Shown: positions 1 through 10,182 of the stretch, piece after piece
How the letters are laid out: each line of letters begins with the position of its first letter
How positions within the stretch are numbered: the stretch's first letter is position 1
DNA from: Gari tellinella
Lineage: Eukaryota > Mollusca > Bivalvia > Cardiida > Psammobiidae
NCBI GenBank assembly: GCA_922989275.2
Contig: OV277864.1
Span: 8,680,001-8,744,000 of the forward strand
Direction of reading: 5' to 3'
Length of the DNA stretch: 64,000 nt
Program-made: the position numbers and the translations under genes
Notes under the pieces: generated by a model
The model's database searches: none
What the model was told of the DNA's origin: nothing
The model's input: the letters and a program-made list of their open reading frames with translations, nothing else

Positions 1-82
1 GCCTAGCAAATATTTCCCTTTTTTTTGGTTGATATACCATATATTCTTGATGTCTATACTGTAAACCGTCTAAAAAATATGT

Positions 83-735
83 GTCATGTGTTGTTGGTCG
101 TCCATCGCTATGCGAATATGACCGCAACTTCAAGTATCTATAGGTGCAGGGCTGCCATATCTCCGGATTTTTCCTATATCTCCGGATTTTCCCAGGTTAT
201 GGTAGCTTAAAGGAGGCTGAAAGTAAATCAGAATGCGCCCGAAGGCGCATTCTGCTTTACTTACAGCCTGCTTTAAGTAGTCGCATGTCAACAAAACAAG
301 AAAAAGGCTATGGGGTAAAGGTACGATTCGTAAAATTGCACTTGAAAAATCTTAGGATTTTTTATGTCAATTTATGGCAGCCCTGTAGGTGGTCGAGTAA
401 TAATGCCGATCCTAGTACCAAATGTACGTCCACAATAGGTCAGATGGTGTTGTTAAGGTACTAGCTGTTCGTGCCTCCCGGTCCATACGTTAATTCCTGG
501 CATACTCTAGAACCTGCTTGTCTCTGTCTCAACCAAACCTTTCCAGACAGATGAACTCCATGCAGGGTGGTTCTCAGTTTGGTCACGGAAGTGTATAATT
601 CTGTGGTTTGGTCTTCCCAAGTGTCTGTGTGAAGGTCCATCTTGCGAAGCGAAGCCTGCATGCAGTCTTAGAAACGTTTTATTGGCCGCAGACTTTCCTT
701 CTACCAGAGGAGATTGTGTCATATATATTCCTTAT
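83..735 (-). pseudogene. LINE ORF2 C-terminal fragment with decayed zinc finger
   Basis: The - strand reads LRKMDLHTDTWEDQTTELY, then LHGVHLSGKVWLRQRQAG and RVCQELTYGPGGTNS, then after stops YCGRTFGTRIGIITRPP, and after an inserted MITE (147-385) the end VAVIFA-stop-RWT. That ending matches the better-preserved C2H2 finger at 49484-49695 (CSICGRAFHARIGLTSHIRS, VTVIFA-stop-RWT). It is the tail of a non-LTR retrotransposon, 5'-truncated near 735. Confidence 0.6.
147..385. mobile_element. CAGGGCTGCC MITE inserted in a LINE zinc finger, TSD TAGGTG
   Basis: Terminal inverted repeats CAGGGCTGCCAT and ATGGCAGCCCTG enclose the GCATTCTGCTTTACTT hairpin core. Six-base direct repeats TAGGTG lie at 141-146 and 386-391. 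The interior matches the copy at 6291-6545, including ACAAAACAAGAAAAAGGC. Confidence 0.85.
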
Positions 736-789
736 AATTACAAAACGCAACAGAACCAAAACACATATGTTCATCCAGATATAAACATA

Positions 790-2585
790 CCTAGACATAG
801 ACAATAGACAAATTTTATTTTACGTCGGATAGGTTTAACAAATTAACATATAAGCCCTGTACGTAGGGCTTTTACTCCGACAAACATAGGTAAACGTTAT
901 AAGAAACAAACAAACAAATAAAACAGATTTAAACAGGATCACAGACATGCATGCAAATAAACACAGTAGGCAAGTTGGTCAAAGCAAGTTAAAAAAATAA
1001 AATAACTAAAATATTTTTGTTGGTCAATGGGAGACAATCCATGCCCAACCACATTTAAGTAGTGCATATCTTACTTACTTAGCGTTACTTAGCGTTGTTT
1101 TCCGACAAAGGTCCTGGTTGGTCCTCTTCGTCAGACTCTTTTTCTTGACTTGCACTGGTGATTCCGGTTCCTGCATTACTTGTGCAAACTAAATCACTTT
1201 TATAATTATAAAAGACTTCTTGATTTTCCCAAATTTGTCTAGCCTATTTTTGAAAGTGTTTACATTTTTAGCCGAGATGACATGTTCTGGGAGGCTATTC
1301 CAGATGTTTGCTACTCTCACTGTAAAACTATATTTTCTTACATCTAACCTAGGTCTTTGTGAGAAGAGTAATTTTGAGTTACCCCTACCCCAATCTTTCA
1401 ATGCGTTATCTTTTCTCATTTTTAGAAAACCTGCCACTTCGGGGTCGTATACCTGACTTATTATTTTGTACGTTTCTATCATATCCCCTCTGCAGTGTAT
1501 CTACGATATTTTAAGGTTGGTAGTTTGAGTTTTTTAAGTCTATCCTCATAGGTTAACTCGCTAAAATTTGGGAGTTGTTTTGTGGCTCTACGTTGGACGC
1601 CTTCTATTTGTTCATTAAATCTTTCTTTATGTGGATTCCATACCGAGCTAGCATAGTCTAGATGAGATCTGACAAGGGCTTTATAAAGTGAATTGTTTTG
1701 ATCTAAATTGTAGAAGGTTCTTCTTATAATTGCTGCCATTGATTTTGCTTTCTTTACTTTTTCACAGATGTGATGTTCAAAACTAAACTTATTATCAACT
1801 ATGACCCCTATGTCTTTTTCTTGGGTTATACGATCCAGATCATTGTTCATTAATTTATATGTAAAACTGCTTGGTGGTTCGTGTTTCCCTACATGTAGGA
1901 ACTTGCATTTCTCTGGGTGGAATTTGAGGAGCCATTTATTACTCCAGTTTGTGAGGCTTTCCAGGTCCTCCTGTAGTATCTCTCTATCTTTATCTTCCTT
2001 AATTTCCTTATAAATTTTAGTGTCGTCTGCAAATAGGAATACTGTCGAGTTGACTAGGTCGGGTAAGTCGTTTATGAATATGACAAACAGTACGGGACCA
2101 ATGACGGACCCTTGGGGTATACCTGATGTTACTTTTTGCCAGTTAGAGGTTTGATCATTTATTGTGACCTGTTGTCTTCTGTCAGTTAAGAAGTCTTCAA
2201 TCCACTTGATGACATCATGGAGGAATTATAATTCCTCCATGATGACATCTTCATTGACTTTGTATGCTTCTAGTTTTTTTAGCAGTCTATTATGGGGGAC
2301 AGTATCAAACGCCTTTTGGTAGTCCATATATATACAGTCAATTCCCTCACCTCGGTCTAAGGCCTCAGTCCATTCGTCCAGCACCTTAATTAATTGTAGG
2401 GAAGTTGATCTTCCGGATATAAAGCCATACTGCTTATCAGTAAATAGTTTGTTTATCCTAAAGTGTTCTATAAGGTGGTCCCTAACTAGCCTTTCCATTA
2501 CTTTACCTATAACAGAAGTTAGGCTTACCGGTCGATAGTTGCTGGCCAGTGATCTTGTCTCCCTTGACCAGTCTATAGTTACAGT
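790..2585 (-). pseudogene. 5'-truncated CR1/jockey-like LINE reverse transcriptase and 3' UTR
   Basis: On the - strand: SNYRPVSLTSVIGKVMERLV, YGFISGRSTSLQLI, YMDYQKAFDTVPH, SGIPQGSVIGPVLF, FLFADDTKIY (catalytic FADD), then the thumb region and WNSLPEHVISAKNVNTFKNR before the stop at 1189. The reading frame carries two lesions. A 33-bp insertion (24-bp palindrome plus duplicated GATGTCATC) puts a stop after NEDVIMEEL, and a single-base shift lies near 1482 between LPTLKYRR and GDMIETYKI. The 3' UTR runs to about 790 and contains an AGCCCT/AGGGCT stem followed by AAAATAAAATTTGTC. RNA-mediated copy by target-primed reverse transcription is the known mechanism of this class. Confidence 0.9.
2217..2240. 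mobile_element. 24-bp perfect palindrome with 9-bp direct repeats, inside the LINE frame
   Basis: ATGGAGGAATTA followed by its exact complement. Direct repeats GATGACATC at 2208-2216 and 2241-2249 flank it. Removing palindrome plus one repeat restores NEDVIKWIEDFL, the expected reverse transcriptase sequence, so the insertion event is directly visible. Confidence 0.85.
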
Positions 2586-3714
2586 TACAAAGGATACAGT
2601 GCAGTTTCTAATTTAGACCCTGCACTGACCGTCAGTGTCACTTTTAACTAATAATAAAAAGAAAATTACATAATGACGGTCAGAGGAAGCCACTTCTGCA
2701 CAATCCAAAAGTAGTAGTGCATAAAGATTAGTCCACTGACTAAAAAAATAATATAAAAAGTACCTAATGAATTAAATTAAATTAAAGTACTTAAATAAAT
2801 TAAATAAATAAAATTTTAAAATTGTAAATTAAAAATACAACATGGGTAAATTACAAAAATTACATACATCAAATATGATATTTTTTAACAGAACAAAACA
2901 TTGTAGGTGAATCTGAATCTGAATATTGTACGTCGTAGAATCCTATAAAGGCTTTTACATTTGCATTTTCTGGTCTGAATAAAAACTGCGGCATTTATTG
3001 CAGCTGAAACTTATCTAGATATCTTATTATGTATTTAACATCTGTATCAATACGTCGTAGAATCCTGTGAAGGCTTTTACACGACATTATCAATAACAGA
3101 TTTCTGACAAAATTTCTTTGATTCAAAATTTCATTTGGTCTGAAACGACGACCGACGAAGGTTTGTTTGTTTTTGGCCGAAATGCCATTTGGTCCGAAAC
3201 GACCAAACAATGGCCTTTGCGTCCGAAACAACTCTGGTCCGAAACAAGCCGAAACTCTCTTTCAACTTTGACCCTTTATTGTTATTCGGGATGTTTCGGT
3301 GCTTTACGGTTCGGGTTATCTAGTATAACGTCAAAGTTACAGCTTTCACCTTGTTTATGAGTAAAGGCTTTGAAATAAATTGTAATTTTACCAGTTTCTG
3401 AACAAAATGTCATTGTAATTTTAACCTGATATAGACTTCACTACCTCGGAATGGCTAGTACAGTTAGACGATTACCTTTGAGGTTACTGATTGCCATTGA
3501 AAAATACCAAAACAAAGTCCTCTGTGAGTATAATATACATGTATGACATTAATGATGCATGTTATAACAGTTGATCTATACAAATCAACCACCTCTGTAT
3601 TTAGCGACTAATCGTTAGAAAATACACTGGTTGCCATTAATAAAGATGGATGCCAGTACCATCAACTATAGATCTTCTTCATGACTTTAATCTAATACAA
3701 ATGGTCTCAGAAGG
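2586..3714. other. Gene-free stretch with two small repeats
   Basis: No gene is supported. TACGTCGTAGAATCCT...AAGGCTTTTACA occurs twice (about 2929-2962 and 3050-3083). A cluster of GGTCCGAAAC or variant motifs lies at 3130-3255. The rest is AT-rich without recognised structure. Confidence 0.6.
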
Positions 3715-3869
3715 TCTTGACTTATCCTGCAGCAAACTTCTTCATTTGTGATGTGCTCAGTGTGATGGTAGATGTGCAATTATAACCTGCTGTATGATTT
3801 TACTTGAAAGCCAAATGAATACATTGCAATGGCATTTGTCACTTTCTGTGACACCATTCTTTTTATTTA
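3715..3869 (+). repeat. 3' end of a TATGCCCC-family repeat
   Basis: Matches the shared terminal segment CATTTGTCACTTTCTGTGAC ACCATTCTT also seen at about 15290, 26930 and 37720. The next element inserted into its end. Confidence 0.6.
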
Positions 3870-4836
3870 GGTAGTGACTAGGGGTACGTGACCGTACCTC
3901 TAATATTTGAAATTAGCGGTACGGTCACGTACCCCTAGCGAGCCCTGTGAGGGTTGACTAGGGGTACGTGAGTCATTTACACTATGTAGGAACACACTAT
4001 TTTGCCTGCAGATACGTTTTATTGATGTTAATATTAATAATCTCTCATTTCAACCTTATATTTTGGATATTTAATGGAGAAACACAAAGAAACTTCGAAA
4101 GATATTCTCCACCCAAATTGTTTTCACGGCAGCGATGAGAATAGATGTATTCCGCATGTAGGGTATGGTGTTATCGTCAGATAGGCTACGCCCGATATCT
4201 GAAATCCGTGACCAATGTTAATTTTTTTTAATATAAATTTGATTCAAATGTAACTTATACAATAAGCTAGCTTGTTCGAAATTAATGCTGCTGTAGCTTC
4301 TGAACTTAGCGCTGCATATAAAGTGGTAAGAATATAATGTAGCAACTAAGCCAAGTAGCGAAGCTTCGGCTCTCATCAAGTATCGATAAATGTAAGTTTA
4401 CTGGGTTAATTAATGACCTGTTACAAAAAATCAACTGAAAAAAACACATTTGACAATGGATCGCAATTAAAAAGTGCAATTATTCTAAACAAAGCTGGTA
4501 TTGTTCTTGATAATTATACATGCTTATAAACATGTGTGAACGTTCTTTATTCATAGGTATAGTTTTCGCTGCCGTGAAAAATAAATGCCGATTGGAATTT
4601 TTTTGGATAAAGTTTATTTGCTTTTCTGTGTAAAACAGACATAGAAGAAAGTAGATTTGAGATACTATTAACATTAACATCGATATTAACGTATCTGCAA
4701 ACAAAATAAAGTGTTGCTATATAGTGTAAATGACTCACGTACCCCTAGTCAACCCTCACAGGGCTCGCTAGGGGTACGTGACCGTACCGCTAATTTCAAA
4801 TATTAGAGGTACGGTCACGTACCCCTAGTCACTACC
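3870..4836. mobile_element. 967-bp long-TIR element with 9-bp TSD TTTTATTTA
   Basis: Ends GGTAGTGACTAGGGGTACGT and complement. The inverted arms run about 280 bp and each contains a nested hairpin around AGGGGTACGTGACCGTACC. Perfect 9-bp direct repeats TTTTATTTA lie at 3861-3869 and 4837-4845. There is no coding capacity. Nine-base duplications are typical of Mutator-like elements, which is the best guess for its superfamily. Confidence 0.85.
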
Positions 4837-4859
4837 TTTTATTTATTACTTCTCTCCAT

Positions 4860-5926
4860 GATTTCAGGACGTTTCGCTACCTGGGTATTCGCTACCCTAG
4901 CATGTTCGCTACCTTGTGCCTTTCGCGGCTGGTCTTTTCGCTACCTAGACTTTTTCGCTACCCAGTTTGATCTGGATCCGAACTAACGTAAAGAAATGCA
5001 AAAGGTTTTATTGACTAATCAGGATTCATACTAACGGACAAAACAATTTTTGACAAAATATTTGCACAGATGCCACACGTCCTCATTAGAGATTTATGTT
5101 TATTAATCTGGATCCAAACCAATGGAATCATCATATTTATAAGAGATTTTTTTATTAACCTGGATCAAAACTAACGGTCAGAAATCATTTCAATTTTGAC
5201 GCGTTCACATCAGACATTTTTATTCCTTAATCTGGATCAAAACCAATGAAATCAGCATATAACTATTATAAGTGATTTAGATAAATAATCTGGATCCAAC
5301 ATACCAACAGAATTAATTACAATTTTGACGAAATATTTGTGCACCAGCACAGAGATTTTAATTTACTAATATGGATCCAAAACAATGCTAGCTCAGTATA
5401 AGATATTTTTATTTCGGAACTTTAAGGGGGTTATTTATTAATCTGGATCCCAACTAACGGACATAAATAGATGATATTTTTATATACTAATCTGGATCCA
5501 AACTAACCATGACAGATATAATTCTGATTTTGAGGAAATATTTGAGCAGATGCCACGCATCACTATGAGAGATTTATATTTATATTAATTTGGTTCCAAA
5601 CCAATGGATTCTCCATAAAAGAGAATTTATTTATTTACTCTTCTCCATTGAGGAAAATTATCTACTGATTAGATTTTTGCGAATTTGAATTTCAAAGATC
5701 AATAAAGTTTTTAATTTAATCATTTTAAATAATCGTATATTACGCTGATTTCAAAGTACTAAGGGTATTTAAACTACGATAAGTCACAAAAAATAAATAT
5801 TTTAGTTGGGTAATAAAAAATGGGGGTAGCGAAAATGTACAGGTGGCAAAACGTCCAGGGTAAATACGCCCTGGGTAGCGAACTGACAGGCGCGAACACA
5901 ACAGGGTAGCGAAACGTCCAGTAACC
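4860..5926. mobile_element. TIR element with repeated TTCGCTACC termini and an internal CTGGATCC array
   Basis: About 110 bp at each end holds several TTCGCTACC copies in inverted orientation (GTAGCGAA at the right). The interior has about ten degenerate units of AATCTGGATCCAAACTAACGG spaced 50-110 bp. CTCTCCAT lies on both sides (4852-4859 and 5927-5934), a likely 8-9 bp target duplication. There is no protein coding. Confidence 0.75.
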
Positions 5927-5934
5927 CTCTCCAT

Positions 5935-6282
5935 CAATAGTTCAATACTGCTCATTATGAGAAGGGGCACTTTTTAGGTGCACCATTGGGTCTGTACCCG
6001 GCCGGTCACTTTTTCCTGACACCGACGAACCAGTCGTAATGCTAACCGTTTGCAAAATGTTTTGTGCTAGATGATGCCCTGAATTAAATGTTGGGCCTGC
6101 TCAGGGTCCTGATTGTTTGTCAGTGAGAGTCTTTTTCAATATGTTATAATCAAGAAAACTGAGTGAACCATTAAATGTTTTTTAGAAGTTTAACCAAGTT
6201 TTCAACAAATAAATCTTCTCAGTGTTGAAAGAATTTTGACTGACAATAACAGAACATAATGTACTCCAAGTGTTTAAAAGTT
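5935..6282. other. Gene-free stretch, nothing recognised
   Basis: No open frame, RNA motif or repeat match was seen in this stretch between two mobile elements. Confidence 0.5.
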
Positions 6283-6290
6283 TGAGGGCA

Positions 6291-6545
6291 TTGGGCTCCC
6301 ATTTCTCATATTTTTCCTAAATCTTCCGGATTTTTTCCCAGTACATGGTAGCTTAAAGCAGGCTGAAAGTAAAGCAGAATGCGCCCTCAAGCGTATTCTG
6401 CTTTACTTACAGCCTGCTTTAAGTGGTCGCATGTCAACAAAACAAGAAAAAGGCTATGGGGTAAAGGTACGATTCGTAAAATCGCACTTGAAAAATGCAA
6501 ATTTGGAAATCTTAGGATTTTTCATGTCAACTTATAGAAGCCCTG
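6291..6545. mobile_element. CAGGGCTGCC-family MITE, TSD TGAGGGCA
   Basis: Diverged left end TTGGGCTCCCAT, right end AGAAGCCCTG, hairpin core as in the copy at 147-385. The direct repeat TGAGGGCA (6283-6290, 6546-6553) is perfect over 8 bp. Confidence 0.8.
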
Positions 6546-6594
6546 TGAGGGCAAGGCACCTGCTTGTTGACAAATTATGCTTGATGAAAAATGC

Positions 6595-7129
6595 TTAAAG
6601 GGACTCGCAACCGGATGGTGTACTTGTCCAAATAAAATAAAATACTCAAATAAAAGCAAATTTTTGGCATTATTTGGCTTCTGACATTAAAAAAATATGA
6701 TCAGTCCAAAAAAAAGTCTCAAGAATCGTCACCGAATCTTAGTTTTTTTTTAGATATTTTCCATCATTTTTCTATAGCGTTAGTTAACGGTATAGTTGTT
6801 GTTGCTTCTCTACAAGGGCTCAGACATAAACCCAAGCCGAATAAAGTACCATCAATCACTACCAGTGAAGTACGTTAATTCGCTACTTAATATATAGAGA
6901 GCGCTGGTAGCCGAGGGGATAAAGGCATTTCCTCATTTTTCATGTTTGTCTCCGCATAGAGGGTCACGGGTTCGAATCCCACCAGAGCTTCTTCTTATTT
7001 TTTTTTTTGAAATGCATTTTTTAATAGAATTTATTATCCTAAACTAAATCTTACCCATTTATATAAGCATTTGACATATATTTACAAATTACTATTTTCA
7101 ATGCTAAATCCGGTTGCGAGCCCCTTTAA
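6595..7129 (+). mobile_element. TTAA-flanked, tRNA-bearing MITE, copy 1
   Basis: TTAA, then AGGGACTCGCAACCGGAT at the left and ATCCGGTTGCGAGCCCCT, TTAA at the right. Inside, 6901-6988 is tRNA-Leu/Ser-like: GGTAGCCGAGGGGATAAAGG (box A type) and GGGTTCGAATCCC (box B). TTAA duplications and short TIRs fit the piggyBac superfamily; no transposase is present. Confidence 0.85.
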
Positions 7130-7154
7130 TAACATATCTTCATTTCAATTTTTT

Positions 7155-8315
7155 AGCTCACCTGAGCCATAGGCTCAAGGTGAGCTATTGGGATGGCCCT
7201 GTGTCCGTCGTCCGTCGTCGTTAACAATTGCTTCAAATGACATCTCCTCATATACCGCTTGACAGATTTCAACCAAACTTAATAGAAATGTTCCTTGGGT
7301 CAAGCTCTTTCAAATTTGTTCAAAGAATTAAAAACAATGCAGAACTCTGGTTGCCATGGCAACCAAAGTGAAAAAATAAGGAAATCTTTAAAAATCTTCT
7401 TGTCAAAAACTGCAAGAGCCAGAGCTTAGATATTTGGCACACAGCATCATCTATAGGTCCTCTATCAAGTTTGTTCAAATTATGTCCCTAGGGTCAAAAT
7501 TGGCCCCTCCCCGGGGGTCACAGTTTTACATAGAGTTATATAGTGAAATTTTCAAACGTCTTCTTCTCTAAAACTAATATGGCCAGAGCTTTGATATTCA
7601 TCATGGTGACACTTCTAGATGTCTATTACATATTTCTTCAAATGGTTCCGGTCGGTTGCATAAGTAGGTCACAGGAGCTAAAAATATTTTTTTTCAATGG
7701 AAACTAAAAAAAATCTTCTTGTCTGAAACTTGGTTCCGGTCGGTTGCATAATTAGGTCACAGGAGCTAAAAATAGGTTTTTTTCAATGAAAACTTAAAAA
7801 ATCTTCTTGTCTGAAACTACAAGGGCCAGAGCTTAGATATTTGGCACATAGCATCATCTACAGGTCCTCTATCAAGTTTGGTCAAATTATGTCCCTAGGG
7901 TCAAAATTGGCCCCGCCCCAGGGGTCACAGTTTTGCATAGAGTTATATAGTGAAATTTTCAAACGTTTTCTTCTCTGAAACTAATACGGCCAGAGCTTTG
8001 ATATTCATCATGGTGACGCTTCTAGATGTCATTTACCTATTTTGTTCAAATGGTTCCAGTCTGTTGCATAAGTAGGTCACAGCTTGGAGCTAAAAAAAAA
8101 AAAATTCAATGGAAACTTAAAAAAATCTTTTTGTCTAAAACCCTAGTACCCTGATCTTAGATATTTGGCACATAGCATCATCTACAGGTCCTCTTTCAAG
8201 ATTGTTCAAATTATGCCAATCGAGTTAAAAATGGCTCTGTCCTGGACATAAATCTTTTTCTCCATTTTGTCAGTTATTCTCAGGTGAGTGAAATATGCCC
8301 CATGGGGCTCTTGTT
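7155..8315 (+). repeat. AGCTCACC-type dispersed repeat, full copy
   Basis: Starts AGCTCACCTGAGCCATAGGC and ends CCCATGGGGCTCTTGTT. It has internal near-duplicate blocks (AGAGCTTAGATATTTGGCAC; GGTCACAGTTTTACATAGAG). Non-coding; the type is familiar from bivalve genomes. Confidence 0.75.
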
Positions 8316-8760
8316 AGCTCACCTGAGCCGAAGGCTCAAGGTGAGCTGTTGTAATCGCCCGCCGTCCGTCGTCCGTCCGTCCGTCTGTCCGTCCGTTCAA
8401 ATTTACTTCAAGCGACATCTCTTCTGAAACCGCGAGTTTGAGGGAAAAACTAAATTGCTGATGGTGTTCCTTGGATGCTTCTCTACAGAAATCGTTAAAA
8501 TAAAATTCAAATGTTGACTACTTATTGAAATTTATTAAAAAAAGTGAAAAACTTTAAACAAGTTTTTTGTAAAAAACCACTGTTCCCACACCTTAGATAT
8601 TGCATGAATAGTATCTTCTACTAAATCACTTTCAAAATTGTCAAAAATCAAAACCCTATGGTCAAATTTGACTCAACCCTGGCCGTATCAGTGCTTTTTG
8701 ATGCAGGTCTGACAGTAAAAACTCTCTAATGATCCGTTTTTATACAGACCCATTGTATCT
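8316..8760 (+). repeat. AGCTCACC-type repeat, truncated second copy in tandem
   Basis: Begins AGCTCACCTGAGCCGAAGGC directly after the first copy, with the same GTCCGTCCGTCCG simple run, then diverges. Confidence 0.65.
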
Positions 8761-8793
8761 TCCAGGCTAAGAAGCTACCCTTATACTAAATGC

Positions 8794-9260
8794 AACATTT
8801 TTGCAAACAGTTTGGATCCAGGTCAGATGCCACATAATGCAGCATCAATCTGGATCTAAACTATTTGCCACTCATTTACATATTTTCTTATATTTAGAAA
8901 ATATAAGTTATTATTTTTTACATATTTCACATACAAACATTTGGAGCAGACAACAGTTCTGCATGATAATAGTCATTTCTCCCTGAGACCGTCTCCTATT
9001 GCATAACTGACCAATAGCTAGCTCTGAACTCAGGTCACTGAGATACATAACAGAAATTATGATGTCTGCTATTTTATGCTCAAGCACAACTTAGTTTGAG
9101 GCATATTACTTTTGGTCTGTCTGTTTGTTCGTTTGTTTATCTTTCTGTCTATCAGTCCACAATTAATTCTTGGCCATAAACAGTATGGATCCAGGTCAGA
9201 TGCCACATAATGCTGCATCTAATCTGGATCCAAACTATTTGCCACTCATTTACATATAGT
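8794..9260. repeat. Two CAAACAGTTTGGATCC hairpins
   Basis: Hairpins at about 8797-8872 and 9177-9243 share AGGTCAGATGCCACATAATG and TTGCCACTCATTTACATA. They are the same arm type as the cores of the TTAA-C and TA-flanked MITEs elsewhere in the window. Confidence 0.7.
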
Positions 9261-9507
9261 TTCTTATATTTAGAAAATGTAAATAATGATATTTATTAAC
9301 CTATTAACCCATACATATTCCTTCAAATGACATCTCCTCATATACCGCTGAAAAGATTTCAACCAAACTTTACACGAATGTTCCTTGGGTCAAGTTGTTT
9401 CAAAATTGTTCAAAGAATTAAAAACAATGAAGAACTCTGGTTGCCATGGCAACCAAGTGAAAAAATAAGGAAATCTTAAAAATTTTTAACATAAAATATA
9501 TCACAGT

Positions 9508-10053
9508 TTAAAGGGACTCGCAACCGGATGGTGTACTTGTCAAAATAAAATAAAATACTCAAATAAAAGCAAATTTGTGGCATTATTTGGCTTCTGACAT
9601 TAAAAAAATATGATCAGTCCAAAAAAAGTCTCAAGAATCGTCACCGAATCTTAGATTTTTAGATATTTTCCATCGTTTTTCTATACCGACTAGTAGACGG
9701 TATAGTTGTTGTTGTTGCTTCTCTACACGGGCTTAGACATAAACACGAGCCGAATTACGAAGTTGTATGCACTTTCGATAGCTACACATTGAAATACGTT
9801 AAATCGATCCGAGATAAACGGATAGTTCCGTGGTCCATTGGTCTAAGCGGTTTCCCCTATTTTGCCTTCTGTCCGCCAATGCCGGGGCCTCGGGTTCGAA
9901 TCCCACCAGAGACCAATATTTTTTTTTATTGAAATACATTTTTTTAAACAGAATTTCTTATCCTAAACTAATTCTTTACCATTTATATAAGCGTTTGACA
10001 CATATTTACAAATTACTATTTTTAATGCACCATCTGGTTGCGAGTCGCTTTAA
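9508..10053 (+). mobile_element. TTAA-flanked, tRNA-bearing MITE, copy 2
   Basis: Same termini and TTAA on both sides, inserted in an AGCTCACC repeat whose body resumes at 10054. The internal tRNA-like part (about 9825-9914) has GTGGTCCATTGGTCTAAGCG and GGGTTCGAATCCC but a sequence different from copies 1 and 4 between the boxes. Confidence 0.85.
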
Positions 10054-10182
10054 CATAGAGTTATATAGTGAAATTTTCAAACGTCTTCTCTTCTGAAACT
10101 AATATGGCCAGAGCTTTGATATCTGGCATGGTGACACTTTTAGATGTCCTATACCAATAAGGTTCAAATGGTTCTGGTCGAT

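Noticed and set aside
6901..6988. Functional tRNA gene
   Set aside because: Box A and box B are present but the T stem has mismatches, the anticodon arm does not fold well and the copy is inside a repeated MITE; called tRNA-like only.
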